From Flavobacterium psychroterrae (GTDB lineage Bacteria > Bacteroidota > Bacteroidia > Flavobacteriales > Flavobacteriaceae): DNA of 64,000 nucleotides. The translations under genes were made by a program, and so were the position numbers. The DNA is taken from contig NZ_JAGYVZ010000001.1 in NCBI RefSeq assembly GCF_018380615.1, forward strand, positions 403,723-467,722, read 5' to 3'. Of the stretch, positions 8,995-18,253 are shown in pieces. Under the pieces are notes generated by a model. That model saw only the letters and a program-made list of their open reading frames with translations, was not told the origin of the DNA and searched no databases. Numbering within the stretch: the first letter of the stretch is position 1; each line of letters opens with the position of its first letter.

Positions 8995-9456
8995 TTAAAG
9001 GTTAATTGGTTTTACGTCTTTTTTTTTGTCTTTTCCAAAAAGGCCATATAGAATTAAACAGACTAGTAAAAACAGGAGTATTTTTCCGCCATATTGGGTA
9101 TAAAATCCTAATTTCAACAGTTGCTCTTTCTTTAATTTATTTGCGCTTATTATTTTTTCAATCTCTTCATTCGAGAGTTCGTAATATCTGTCAGAATGCT
9201 CTTTTGCCAATATTAGCTTTGGCTCCTGAGTGATCCAAACTGGTATCCATGCGATACTATACTCCTGATGTAATCTGGCAAGATCTAAATGGGTATTTGA
9301 TTCTTCTTTTGAAAGATATTCATCAGTATTGGGTAAATCTGCAACAATCTCTAATTTGTCAATTTTACCAATTGGTATTCTTGCTTTGGCTAAAGCCAAA
9401 TTGTAAGAGCAGAAAGCAATGGTCGTTGTTAAGAAAAGTTTCTTTATGTAGGTCAT
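8995..9456 (-). CDS. Hypothetical secreted or membrane protein, 153 aa
   Basis: The N-terminus (KKLFLTTTIAFCSYNLALAKA) looks like a Sec signal peptide. A second hydrophobic helix at about residues 124-140 (ILLFLLVCLILYGLFG) is followed by a Lys-rich tail, so the mature protein is probably anchored by its C-terminus with a short cytoplasmic end. The region between contains ELSNEEIEKIISANKLKKEQLLKLG, likely helical. I recognise no family. It is the first gene of the three-gene cluster ending with DUF1266. Confidence 0.7.
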   Translation of the reverse strand: MTYIKKLFLTTTIAFCSYNLALAKARIPIGKIDKLEIVADLPNTDEYLSKEESNTHLDLARLHQEYSIAWIPVWITQEPKLILAKEHSDRYYELSNEEIEKIISANKLKKEQLLKLGFYTQYGGKILLFLLVCLILYGLFGKDKKKDVKPINL

Positions 9457-9618
9457 AATGGTATCGCCTCAGTTTAATTTTGGCTTATTTTGGGGTACTA
9501 TTTAATTGATAACACAAAAAAATAGATGTGTTAATACATCCAAAAAAAGCCCGTACTGAAAACTTCCTTAACATTTTTGTTCAAATCTATTTAATTTTTC
9601 TTACAATAGACAATAAAA

Positions 9619-9659
9619 AAATTAGATTTTGCATTTTAATAAAATACAAAATCTAATTT
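9619..9659 (-). terminator. Terminator after PL11 gene
   Basis: Arms at 9619-9631 (AAATTAGATTTTG) and 9647-9659 are exact reverse complements. On the minus strand the stem is followed by TTTTTTATTG. It lies about 75 bp after the PL11 stop and could also stop transcription from the other side. Confidence 0.75.
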
Positions 9660-9735
9660 CTCAAATGTTTATTCTCTTTTGCTTTAAATGATAAAGTTAT
9701 CGTTACAAAAAATTAATATCAATGAATATTAGCGC

Positions 9736-11589
9736 TTAATTATCCTGAAATTTAACCAGTACAATATTTGGTTTAGGCGCTGGTTTCATCCCCATTCCCA
9801 TATAAAAACTCGTATGTGGGGGCTGATTATAACCTACATTTTGCCACGCAACACTTAATCGATATTGCGGGTCGTGCATTAAAGTATATTGCCTGATTTC
9901 GGTTGGAATTGTGGTAGAATAAATTCGTAATTCAGTATTATCTTCAGACCTTAAAATTAATTCCTCACGCCAGTCTCCCAGAATATCTGCCGAAAGTGCC
10001 GGCGTGGATTTAGTGCCATTATTTGAAGCTGCTCCTGTTGCAGTAAACAATCTGCCTGCATTGTATTTATCAATATAATTAGAATTCAGCAATTCTCTCG
10101 AAGAATCTCCATCCCAATAAATTAAAAAATTGGTTGAAGTTGGTGCTTTTCCTATTTCATTTCCCTTCATGTCATGCAAATACGGCGATCCTGACCACCA
10201 GCATTGTGCGCCCTTTCGGGTTGGATCGATATTATCTGCAACACCGCGACCAACATCTTCGTTAAGCGAATCCGTAAATAAAACTTTTCCGTCAGATGCA
10301 GAAAATAAAGTAACTCCCGGACCCGTTGTTCCGTTTTCTATTTCATGGATTCCAAAAACTTCCAAACCCGGAATATCCAGATCAAGATCAGAAACATGCA
10401 AAGCATCGCCGTGCCTGAAACCAGTTGTGTACAATCCTTTTCCGTCATCATCGACGCACATTGATCCGTAAATAATTTCATCTTTCCCGTCGTTGTCCAC
10501 GTCTGCAACCGTGAGTCCGTGATTTCCCATTCCTGAATATGGATTTTCGGCATTTTTACTATCAAAAACCCATCTCGAAGTTAGTTTGTCATTTTTAAAA
10601 TCCCAAGCCGCCAAAACCGTTCTTCCATAATATCCCCGACACATTACAACACTCGGATGAATCCCGTCTAAATAGGCAATACAAGCCGTAAAACGATCAA
10701 TTCTATTTCCTTTAGTATCATTCCCTCCGCTTCCGCCTCTTCCGCCCCAGCCTGCAAGATCGCCTCGTTCCGGGATATATTCAGTAATCGTAATTAGTTT
10801 TCCGGTTCTTCCGTTAAAGACAGAAAGATATTCCGGACCTTTTAAAATCTTTCCATAAGTTGGAGAATTTTCATCTCTGTCAACCCAATCTTTCGTAGAA
10901 TTTCCAACAACATTATTCTCACTATCTGTTGTTCCATCGGCAGTTTTACAGACAAATTCCGAAATGCCATCGCCATCTAAATCATACACCATAAATTGGG
11001 TATAATGTGCGCCTTCGCGGATGTTTTTTCCGAGATTAATCTGCCATAAAAATTTTCCATCTAATGTATACGCCTGAAATATGGGCGGATCTGTGATTCC
11101 TTTAAAAGAATTATCAAGACTTTTTCCTGTCATATGAACAATCAGATCATATCGCCCATCGCCGTCTAAATCCCCAACCGAAAGATCATTCGGGATATAT
11201 CCTGCAACTGGTTTTAGTTTTATTGCCAGATAATCTTTATCAGGACTTTGTGCAGGAATTGTAAAACTTCCCCTTGCATCGGTTTCTTTTCCTTTAAAAA
11301 CTGTTTTTACAAACCATGTATTTTCTTCCTGAATATTGGCTTTTGCATCAATAAAATTTGTTGCGCCAAAAATGGGTTTATCGTTTAGTTTAACTGGTTG
11401 TTTAGTACCGCTTTTTCTATATAAATTAAAACCCAAATCATCAGAATCTGTTCCTAAAACACGCCAACCAATAAAAAACTGATTGTTGTTTTTTACTGCA
11501 ATAACGCCTCGGTCAAGATTTTCCATTTGTCTTTGTGCGAAACTGGAAGTACCTGAAAATAAAAGCAAGAATAGAATTGTATTTTTCAT
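9736..11589 (-). CDS. Rhamnogalacturonan lyase, polysaccharide lyase family 11
   Basis: A 617-residue protein with signal peptide (MKNTILFLLLFSGTSSFAQ). It then has QMENLDRGVIAVK, the usual start of PL11 catalytic domains, and a fold expected to be an eight-bladed propeller. Calcium-type loops are visible: DLDGDGRYD at about 140-148, DLDGDGISE at 203-211 and DVDNDGKDE at 363-371. The stretch ERGDLAGWGGRGGSGGNDTKG near 274-294 is conserved in the family. PL11 enzymes cut the rhamnose-(1,4)-galacturonate bond of the RG-I backbone by beta-elimination, leaving unsaturated ends that the GH105 enzymes here can remove. Likely periplasmic or surface. It is the last of three minus-strand genes separated by repeat-filled spacers. 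Confidence 0.93.
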   Translation of the reverse strand: MKNTILFLLLFSGTSSFAQRQMENLDRGVIAVKNNNQFFIGWRVLGTDSDDLGFNLYRKSGTKQPVKLNDKPIFGATNFIDAKANIQEENTWFVKTVFKGKETDARGSFTIPAQSPDKDYLAIKLKPVAGYIPNDLSVGDLDGDGRYDLIVHMTGKSLDNSFKGITDPPIFQAYTLDGKFLWQINLGKNIREGAHYTQFMVYDLDGDGISEFVCKTADGTTDSENNVVGNSTKDWVDRDENSPTYGKILKGPEYLSVFNGRTGKLITITEYIPERGDLAGWGGRGGSGGNDTKGNRIDRFTACIAYLDGIHPSVVMCRGYYGRTVLAAWDFKNDKLTSRWVFDSKNAENPYSGMGNHGLTVADVDNDGKDEIIYGSMCVDDDGKGLYTTGFRHGDALHVSDLDLDIPGLEVFGIHEIENGTTGPGVTLFSASDGKVLFTDSLNEDVGRGVADNIDPTRKGAQCWWSGSPYLHDMKGNEIGKAPTSTNFLIYWDGDSSRELLNSNYIDKYNAGRLFTATGAASNNGTKSTPALSADILGDWREELILRSEDNTELRIYSTTIPTEIRQYTLMHDPQYRLSVAWQNVGYNQPPHTSFYMGMGMKPAPKPNIVLVKFQDN

Positions 11590-11599
11590 AATTGGTATT

Positions 11600-12020
11600 T
11601 TTTATGGATTGTCATGGCACGCAGATGACACGGGTTTTGACGGGTCTATGCGGATTTTTTTTTTTTCGCGCAAAGACGCACAGGCGCAAAGTTTTTTTTC
11701 TTTGTTTTGTTTTGTTTTAAGACAAGCTTGTCATTTGGACCGAAAGGAGAAATCACACAAGTAACTCGACAAAGATTGGCGACATTCGTTATGGAGTTTC
11801 TAGTGTCCTTCGACTTCGCTCAGGAGGACAAACTAACTTCAATAAAAATTTGCGACTTCGCGTCTTTGCGCGAAATAAAAAAAATCCGCATAGACCCGTC
11901 AAAACCCGCATCATCCGTGGGCAATCTTTTCTTGTGTGATTTCTCCCTTTGATCGAAATGACAAAAAAAAAGAAATCTGTTTTAACCCGTTAAACCCGTA
12001 TCATCCGTGGGCAATATTGC
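11600..12020. repeat. Composite spacer of two interleaved inverted repeats
   Basis: This 430-bp spacer has no gene. Arm a (about 11625-11670: ACGGGTTTTGACGGGTCTAT, then GCGGATT and GCGCAAAGACG) is complementary to a' (about 11861-11910). Arm b (11728-11759, TGTCATTTnGACC then GGAGAAATCACAC) is complementary to b' (11933-11963). The order is a-b-a'-b', so the repeats are interleaved rather than nested. A CCTTCGACTTCGCTCAGGA segment (about 11807-11825) is shared with the tandem array at 41600-42242. A partial second copy of the ATCATCCGTGGGCAAT end follows at 12000-12015. Confidence 0.75.
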
Positions 12021-12021
12021 A

Positions 12022-14151
12022 TCAAAACATCTTCGCAAATCCCTCACTTTTCACTTTCCAAGTCCCATCTTTTGGAAAACCCGGATTTTGTTCTGTGGTT
12101 CCGTCCCAACCTGCACACATCATGGCAACGGCGGTTAATAATCCCCCGTTTCCGGGAAGATAAAGCGTTAATCTGTCTGACTGATAATTATGTCCGTTTT
12201 TTAAATATGTGTTTGTTGTGACATTCATAAATAAGGCATCAACGGCTTTTTCGGGCATATTCAAACGTGCTGCGGACATCGCTGTCATCGGGAAATCCCA
12301 TCCCCAGGTTTTATCCCATGACCATGTTTTCCAAACCAGATCAAACGTATTTTTCATGATTTTTTTATCTAAAAGTGACGTTTCAGGAAGCATACCAAAT
12401 GTTCCTAAAACCGACGGATGATCTGTTTTGAATTCAGGATTTGTGTATGAATCCTTTGCGCTTTCTGTCGCCAGATAAACCTGATCTGCAATTGGTAACG
12501 GAGATAATTTAGCCAAAACGGTTTCCCATTTTTCAGGAACTTTCTGGTTTAATTTTTTCTTCCAGGCAATTGCCGTTTTCAAAGCCCAGTTCCAATATGC
12601 CAATTCATAGGTTGGGTTAAAAGTTTCCATTGCTTTAAAGCGTTCCTGCGCCGGAATAACGCCAGGTCCTAAAACATAACGATCACTTTTAGCGTCGTAA
12701 TTTGCAAACGAAGCCATGAAATTAGCGGTTTCAAAAACACGCTCGCTGTATAAATCTAAAGTTGCTGTGGTTGGTTTTGCACGATAAATTAATTCTGCGT
12801 AAGTGATAAAATGTGGCTGTTGCCAAAGCAAAAATGAACCTACAGATGACGGACTTTCATTACCATCCGGATCTGTCATTTTTTGCCATCTTGCGCCTTC
12901 AAAACCTTGTCTTTTGGCGATATTTTTGGCTTTCTCAAAAACCTTTTGATACCATGGTAAACTTTTTTCCAATAATTCAGGTCGGTTCCAAAGTGCAAAA
13001 TGAACGCCGTGCCACCAATGCATTTCCAGATGCGGTTTTCCGTACCAGCTATTATAGGTTAAACCTGTTTCCTGTGGCGGAACTTTTCCTGTACATTGCA
13101 CTTTGGTTAAATATTGTGACAGAATAACTCGTCGTTCCAATTCTTTGCCGCGAGGATCTGTACTTCCTGAAAAATCTACCGCTGCACCGCTTTTCCAGAA
13201 TTGTTCCCAGCCTTTTACACTGCTGTTTTCAATATCTGTAAATGATGAATTTGTTGCTGATTTTTTATTTGCTAAAGCAAAAAGACAACTCAATTCTAAT
13301 GTATTGGTATTCGATGCTTCAACTACAAAATAATGATCTGAAACCTTTTTTATTTGTGCATTTCCTTTCCAATTCAAATTGACATTATACGAAATACTAT
13401 CCATTACATGCGTTACTACCGCTTCTGTTTTTGACTTTTCAGCCAATGTGCTTTTATAATCTTGTTTGCCTTCCCATTTTGTTCCCATATCTGCCCAATC
13501 GCCTGTTGGAAACGGAATTCTTAAACTGATTTTCAACCGTTTTTGCTGCAATAAATCCGATTTGACTTTTACGCCAATCGCGTCTTTTTCCTGATGTGAA
13601 ACGGTTAAAACTGTAACTGGAATTCCTTCGACTTCAAAATAACTTTCGATTTCTCCTGTCCAAAGATTCAATTTTTGAGCAATCTCTTTTATGTCTTCCG
13701 GTTTTGCGATGCTTCCGTCTTTCTTGGTAATTTCAAAACCCAAATTTCCCAATTGCAATAAATGCGGATTCTGACGAAACCAGTTCACCGCTTCAACTCT
13801 TCTCGCAGGTTCTTTGATCTGAACCGTATATGAAATGTCTCTGCCAAACTGTTTATAATCTCTTAAGGTTTCCGAAAACTTATAATTATTGGTGTTTTTA
13901 TAACTGTCCCAACCCCATTCCGACTGCGTTCCCAACGGAATTCCGTTTTCATACTTTTTAGGAAATGTCTGCAATCCCGTAGCATCAACTGTAAAAGCAA
14001 AAGCACCGTTCCCAACAGTTAAAGAAGCTAAAGTATCTATAGCCGTGATTTTAACGTTATGTCTGGTTACTAATGCTTTTCGATCTATTTTTTGCTGTGC
14101 AAAAATGAATATCGAAAAGAGGAATGCGGTAATTAAGTGATATTTTTTCAT
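12022..14151 (-). CDS. GH65/GH95-like six-hairpin glycosidase, exported
   Basis: A 709-residue protein with signal peptide (MKKYHLITAFLFSIFIFAQQ). It starts with DRKALVTRHNVKI and TLTVGNGAF-like sequence (residues 45-52), as seen in the N-terminal sandwich of GH65/GH95-type proteins. The C-terminal two thirds look like an alpha/alpha barrel: ETGLTYNSWYGKPHLEMHWW, GFEGARWQKMTDPDGNESPS and WSWDKTWGWDFPMTAMSAAR. The Gly-Ala-Arg-Trp segment recalls the substrate loop of GH65. The family identity is uncertain and no biochemical activity is implied. Its place between a DUF4450-type protein and the PL11 lyase suggests it trims RG-I side chains or ends (inference). Confidence 0.65.
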   Translation of the reverse strand: MKKYHLITAFLFSIFIFAQQKIDRKALVTRHNVKITAIDTLASLTVGNGAFAFTVDATGLQTFPKKYENGIPLGTQSEWGWDSYKNTNNYKFSETLRDYKQFGRDISYTVQIKEPARRVEAVNWFRQNPHLLQLGNLGFEITKKDGSIAKPEDIKEIAQKLNLWTGEIESYFEVEGIPVTVLTVSHQEKDAIGVKVKSDLLQQKRLKISLRIPFPTGDWADMGTKWEGKQDYKSTLAEKSKTEAVVTHVMDSISYNVNLNWKGNAQIKKVSDHYFVVEASNTNTLELSCLFALANKKSATNSSFTDIENSSVKGWEQFWKSGAAVDFSGSTDPRGKELERRVILSQYLTKVQCTGKVPPQETGLTYNSWYGKPHLEMHWWHGVHFALWNRPELLEKSLPWYQKVFEKAKNIAKRQGFEGARWQKMTDPDGNESPSSVGSFLLWQQPHFITYAELIYRAKPTTATLDLYSERVFETANFMASFANYDAKSDRYVLGPGVIPAQERFKAMETFNPTYELAYWNWALKTAIAWKKKLNQKVPEKWETVLAKLSPLPIADQVYLATESAKDSYTNPEFKTDHPSVLGTFGMLPETSLLDKKIMKNTFDLVWKTWSWDKTWGWDFPMTAMSAARLNMPEKAVDALFMNVTTNTYLKNGHNYQSDRLTLYLPGNGGLLTAVAMMCAGWDGTTEQNPGFPKDGTWKVKSEGFAKMF

Positions 14152-14198
14152 AGTATAAAAGTTGGTTTTGATAGGTTCTGGTTGAGATGATAAAAATT

Positions 14199-14353
14199 AA
14201 CCGCAAAGCAAGCAAGTTTTTTTATCAATATTATTTGTAAAACATAAGTTCACAAAGCTTTATCAATACAAAGCTTTGCGGACTTTGCTTTGTCACAAAT
14301 CACGCAAGCATAAAAAACTTTGCGTGCTTTGCTGTAAAATTTTAAGCGGTTTA
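14199..14353. repeat. Inverted repeat with GCAAAGCAAGCAAG / CTTTGCGTGCTTTGC arms
   Basis: Left arm CCGCAAAGCAAGCAAG (from 14201) pairs imperfectly with ACTTTGCGTGCTTTGC (near 14318-14334). Between them lie CACAAAGCTTT and AAAGCTTTG halves of an inner palindrome. It sits just upstream of the GH65-like start codon, in the presumed transcript from the gene before. Confidence 0.55.
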
Positions 14354-14398
14354 ATGTTTTTATTTTAATAGGTTATCTAATTTTATCATTGCTTCGAT

Positions 14399-14485
14399 TT
14401 ATATATCGTCCCTACGGAACTCTGAAATGTGGGAAATTGATTTTTTTTTTTTGCTACCAATATTTAGCTCCTAACGGAGCATCAT
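14399..14485. repeat. CTACGGAAC...CTAACGGAGC dispersed repeat
   Basis: The segment contains TCCCTACGGAACT and then GCTACCAATATTTAGCTCC followed by TAACGGAGC. I recognise this as a common Bacteroidota intergenic repeat style with GCTCCnnnnnGGAGC arms. No coding potential is seen. Confidence 0.4.
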
Positions 14486-14500
14486 ATCACTTTTTTTCTA

Positions 14501-14628
14501 TTCTCTTGCTTCTTTCTTCTATTCTCTATCTTCTATTCTCTTGCTTCTTGCTTCTTTATTCTTGCTTCTATCTTCTATTCTCTATCTTCTATTCTCTTGC
14601 TTCTTGCTTCTATTCTCTTGCTTCTCTC
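14501..14628. repeat. Pyrimidine microsatellite-like array overlapping a gene end
   Basis: Nearly pure C/T on the plus strand, built from TTCTATTCTC, TTGCTTCTT and TATCTTC units. It extends into the 3' end of the DUF4450-type gene, supplying its stop codon and last residues (REARE). The reverse-complement type of array occurs at 22880-23172. Confidence 0.8.
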
Positions 14629-17600
14629 ACCAACGTCACACTCATCAACCCAATCACAACATCATTTGCAATAGTCCTCAGCGTCAAACTTTTCAACGCT
14701 TTATTTTTATTCAACGGCAAATCCAAAATAGTTCCTGCACCTCCATCAACTCCATAACTGGTGAATCCTTTTATGGTTTTGAAATCCTTAAAATCTCTTG
14801 AAATTTCTCCTGTTTTAAAATAGATTCTTGGCGGTTTTGGCGCGTTGGTTGTAAAGGCAAGTCCGTCAATAAAATAATCCTGTTCGATTGGCCACCAGTT
14901 TTCCGGATTTTTCAGAGGCAGAATATCAGATGTTCCATCAGTGTAATTTACTATTATTTCTCCGTTTATGATTCGGCTTTGCATTGGGTTTGTAGTTCCG
15001 GCGAGCATAAAATAAGCGTGTGAAGCTTTTCCGTTTAACGGAATATTGATGCTTTCCGGAAAATTATCCCACATTGATGTAAAAATAATATTCTTATGAT
15101 TTGCATCAGAAGGTGTTTGGAACGGAACCCCGTTTGGCGTTGTGATCTGTCCGTTTGCTTTTGCTTTTTGGCGTAAGCCAGAATCATCAATTTTTACCGA
15201 AATATTTGGATAACACCAATTCCCAATTCCTTGTTTAGGAAGTTGCAAAGTCACTGTTTGCGGTCTTGGAGAAAGATATTCATAATTAAAAATATCGGTT
15301 ACTTTTGAATTAAAAAATGACGAAAGCTGAATTGTTTCTGCACTTTTTGATTTATCCAGCGGAAGATCCCAATTTGTAACTGCTTCATTTGATTTATTTT
15401 CGGATTTTACATTTAAATGAATGGGTTCCCACCAGGATAATTCGCCTTGTTTTAATTCGATAAAAAACAGTTTGTTGCCAACCGAATTCACTTTCGCCTT
15501 GAGCGAATTACCTGTTTTTGAAATTTCACTTAAAACCAATTGCGGATCGTAAAGCGAAATTATTTTAGCTTTAAGAGTTTTCAAATCCAAAATTTCATTT
15601 AATGTATAATTCTCTTTTGATTCTATTTTTTCAACAGGATTTCCTTTCCATTTAATCGTAATTTCATAAATAGCATTGTAAGGAACTTCGATACTTATTT
15701 TTGGTTTTCCGATGTTTTCCGAAACAATTTTCCAAGCAACTGATTTTCCGTTTGCAGTAATATTTTCTACAGTTTCAAAAGAAGAATTCAGAACTAATTT
15801 CAAATTCATCTTAGCCGAAAACTGATTTTTGATCACATATTTTTCTTCTTTATTTTCTCTTTTAAAATCAATTGAAATATCGGGAATTTCTAAAGAAGCC
15901 TGATTCCATTTTTCAGGAAAACCCGGTTTAATGGTTAAAACTTCTGCCAAAGCATCGGGCTGAATCCCAAAAAGTCCTTCGACTAAAGTTCTGGAAGCCA
16001 TTCCTATTGGGTCGGCAAAATCGCGATACAATTCACCTCGCATCGCATCCTGATACAAAAGCTGCTCAAAACCGCCGGGCGAAGCGCCTAAATACATACT
16101 TTCGACCAAAGCACTTTCCCACATTTTAAACGCATTTTCAGATTGTCCGCCCTGCCAGAAAGCCAGTGAAGTATGCAATTGTTCGGCTAAAGCCACATTA
16201 TTTGTTGACCATGTATAAGGCTGCCAGTTTGTTGTACTAATCACATAAAGGTCTTTTTTATCCAGTCCTTCGGCAGAAATTGGGATATGCGGAATCTGAT
16301 TGTTCACGTAATCCAGCATTTGATAACTCTCAAAAGGAGTCGATAATTCTGAATCTATTGTGTGATAAATGCTCCAGATTCCGGGTGTATCGTGCAATAA
16401 TTTATTTCCTAAAGCATCTTTATATTCGGCAAAAATTCCTTTATTGGCAATCCAAAGTTGGTTATTTGTGGCTTTCAGGATTTTATCTGCTTCTTTTGTA
16501 AACGGATTTTGATCTTCATTAATTTTCTTCGCAATTTGTGCCACGGTTTTATTCGCATAATAATTATAAGCCGATGAATGAATTACTCCGCCACCGCTAT
16601 ATTGCAAAGCATCGCTCGCCCAGATTGACGCATAAGCATCATATAATCCGTCGCCATCAGGATCAAAATTTCTTTTTTCCCAATTTAAATGTCTTTGAAT
16701 TGTGGGCCACATTTCTTTTATGAATGAAGTATCGCCCGTCCATTTAAAATGTCTTAACATTTGATCGATGAAAACCAAATTCATATCATAATGATGTGCG
16801 ACATTATTTTTGTTGGGACTTCGGCTAATGTATCCGCTGCTGAACATTGAGGTTCCTATTTCCTCTTTTTGGCGTGCTAAATTTCGTTCTTGATCCAATA
16901 CAATCGGACCCGATTCCGGACTTGTAACCTGGGAATTACTGTAACTCGTAAAATGAGTTTTTGCGCGATCATGCCATCCTAAAGGATCTACGGTATAGGC
17001 ACCGCGCCAGGCATTTAGATACATTCTCCAGGCAATTGCTCCGTGAAGATAAGCGGGACTTTCCCAAATTCCATCGGCTGCGATTGAAAGTGCAGATCCT
17101 AAGGTATTGATATACGGATCAGGAGTTGAAACTTTAACACGATTCGCTAAAAGTGCTGTTTCCTGAACTGATTTTTCATACAGTTGTGCTATGTTTTTTT
17201 GGTTGTAATTTGTTTTAGAATCTTCAGAAAGGAACAACCAATAAGATGCTTTTTCCGTAATAGCTTTTATTTTTCCGGTAATTAAAGTCAGTGATTCCGG
17301 ATTTGAATTGAAAAGTTCCAATGGTTTGTTTTGCATTTTAGCATTAGCTAAATGTGGAGCTGATTCGGGGAAAAATCCAGTAATATTTCTATTATTTCCT
17401 GTTTTTTGTTTGTTACTTTCTGAACCATATTCTAATAAAAATGATCCCTTTTTTATGGTGTATTTGTTATTAGTACAATATTCCGGCTGTAAATAAAACA
17501 CCGATTCAGGATCTGCGCCAATGTCTCCGTCCCGACTGAACTTTTTTCCTGTTGCTCCGCCAAAAGCCCAAATTAAACTGGTGTTTTTAGAGCTATTTTT

Positions 17601-18032
17601 TCCGTACAATTTTACAATGAAACCTTCAGTTTCTTTTAAAGCTACCACATCAACAAATAGTTTTCCGTTTCCTAAAATTGCGTCTTCGATTGTATAACGC
17701 ATTGTTCCTGAAACATATCTTGTATCGATTTTGGTGGCTTCGGTAATCCATTTGCTTTCATTTCCGTTTACTAAACCTAGCTTGAAATTCCCTCCCATTC
17801 CGGGCATATACATTGCAAATTCAGGTAAATCACCAGTTTCAACCCTAAATTCTGTGTTAGAACCATATAAGGCTCTGTTGAATTTTCGGGTGCCATTTTT
17901 CAAAACAAAACTATTTCCTTCGGGCGCATAATGAATTTTACGCATAGCTTTATTCTCCTGTCCAAATGTTGCCATTGAACAAATTAAAAATAAGCCGATG
18001 AGGATTTGAATAGATTGTTTTTTAATTTTCAT
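14610..18032 (-). CDS. Large DUF4450-type exported protein with glycosidase-like alpha/alpha barrel
   Basis: An 1140-residue protein with signal peptide (MKIKKQSIQILIGLFLICSM). The N-terminal 300 residues (YAPEGNSFVLKNGTRKFNRA, then LYGSNTEF) resemble what I know as DUF4450, a beta-rich domain of unknown role. Residues about 310-740 look like a six-hairpin glycosidase barrel: ESPAYLHGAIAWRMYLNAWR, GWHDRAKTHF, NFDPDGDGLYDAYASIWASD and STTNWQPYTWSTNNVALAE. The C-terminal 400 residues read as beta-sandwich modules. No catalytic assignment can be made from sequence alone. It is the first gene of the run leading to the GH65-like protein and PL11, facing a decamer pair at 18280-18299. The last residues and stop codon come from a repeat array. 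Confidence 0.7.
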   Translation of the reverse strand: MKIKKQSIQILIGLFLICSMATFGQENKAMRKIHYAPEGNSFVLKNGTRKFNRALYGSNTEFRVETGDLPEFAMYMPGMGGNFKLGLVNGNESKWITEATKIDTRYVSGTMRYTIEDAILGNGKLFVDVVALKETEGFIVKLYGKNSSKNTSLIWAFGGATGKKFSRDGDIGADPESVFYLQPEYCTNNKYTIKKGSFLLEYGSESNKQKTGNNRNITGFFPESAPHLANAKMQNKPLELFNSNPESLTLITGKIKAITEKASYWLFLSEDSKTNYNQKNIAQLYEKSVQETALLANRVKVSTPDPYINTLGSALSIAADGIWESPAYLHGAIAWRMYLNAWRGAYTVDPLGWHDRAKTHFTSYSNSQVTSPESGPIVLDQERNLARQKEEIGTSMFSSGYISRSPNKNNVAHHYDMNLVFIDQMLRHFKWTGDTSFIKEMWPTIQRHLNWEKRNFDPDGDGLYDAYASIWASDALQYSGGGVIHSSAYNYYANKTVAQIAKKINEDQNPFTKEADKILKATNNQLWIANKGIFAEYKDALGNKLLHDTPGIWSIYHTIDSELSTPFESYQMLDYVNNQIPHIPISAEGLDKKDLYVISTTNWQPYTWSTNNVALAEQLHTSLAFWQGGQSENAFKMWESALVESMYLGASPGGFEQLLYQDAMRGELYRDFADPIGMASRTLVEGLFGIQPDALAEVLTIKPGFPEKWNQASLEIPDISIDFKRENKEEKYVIKNQFSAKMNLKLVLNSSFETVENITANGKSVAWKIVSENIGKPKISIEVPYNAIYEITIKWKGNPVEKIESKENYTLNEILDLKTLKAKIISLYDPQLVLSEISKTGNSLKAKVNSVGNKLFFIELKQGELSWWEPIHLNVKSENKSNEAVTNWDLPLDKSKSAETIQLSSFFNSKVTDIFNYEYLSPRPQTVTLQLPKQGIGNWCYPNISVKIDDSGLRQKAKANGQITTPNGVPFQTPSDANHKNIIFTSMWDNFPESINIPLNGKASHAYFMLAGTTNPMQSRIINGEIIVNYTDGTSDILPLKNPENWWPIEQDYFIDGLAFTTNAPKPPRIYFKTGEISRDFKDFKTIKGFTSYGVDGGAGTILDLPLNKNKALKSLTLRTIANDVVIGLMSVTLVREARE

Positions 18033-18097
18033 ATTAATGTGACATGGTTTATTCTAAAATTTTAAAAGACAACTAATTGGTTGTAAATATTTTAATA

Positions 18098-18187
18098 TAT
18101 AGTCCCGATAGCTATCGGGACATAGATTTTTAGCTCTTATAAAAAGGCGTTTCACTTATTCAAAACACACAGAGATAGCTATGTAAC
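18098..18187. repeat. Leader repeat family A, copy 1
   Basis: It contains the perfect palindrome TCCCGATAGCTATCGGGA (18103-18120), then CATAGATTTT, AAAAAGGCGTTTCACTT and GATAGCTATGT. The same word order recurs at 25581, 28585, 33961 and 46130. It lies 66-155 bp upstream of the DUF4450-type start, inside its probable leader. Confidence 0.75.
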
Positions 18188-18253
18188 AAATATTTCTATG
18201 TCTTTAGTTAATTTTAGAAAACTATAATTATTTATTAATTCCTAAATACAGAT

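Noticed and set aside
11600..12020. Small plus-strand frames in the repeat spacer upstream of PL11.
   Set aside because: They read through repeat arms found elsewhere in non-coding spacers, and lack family features.
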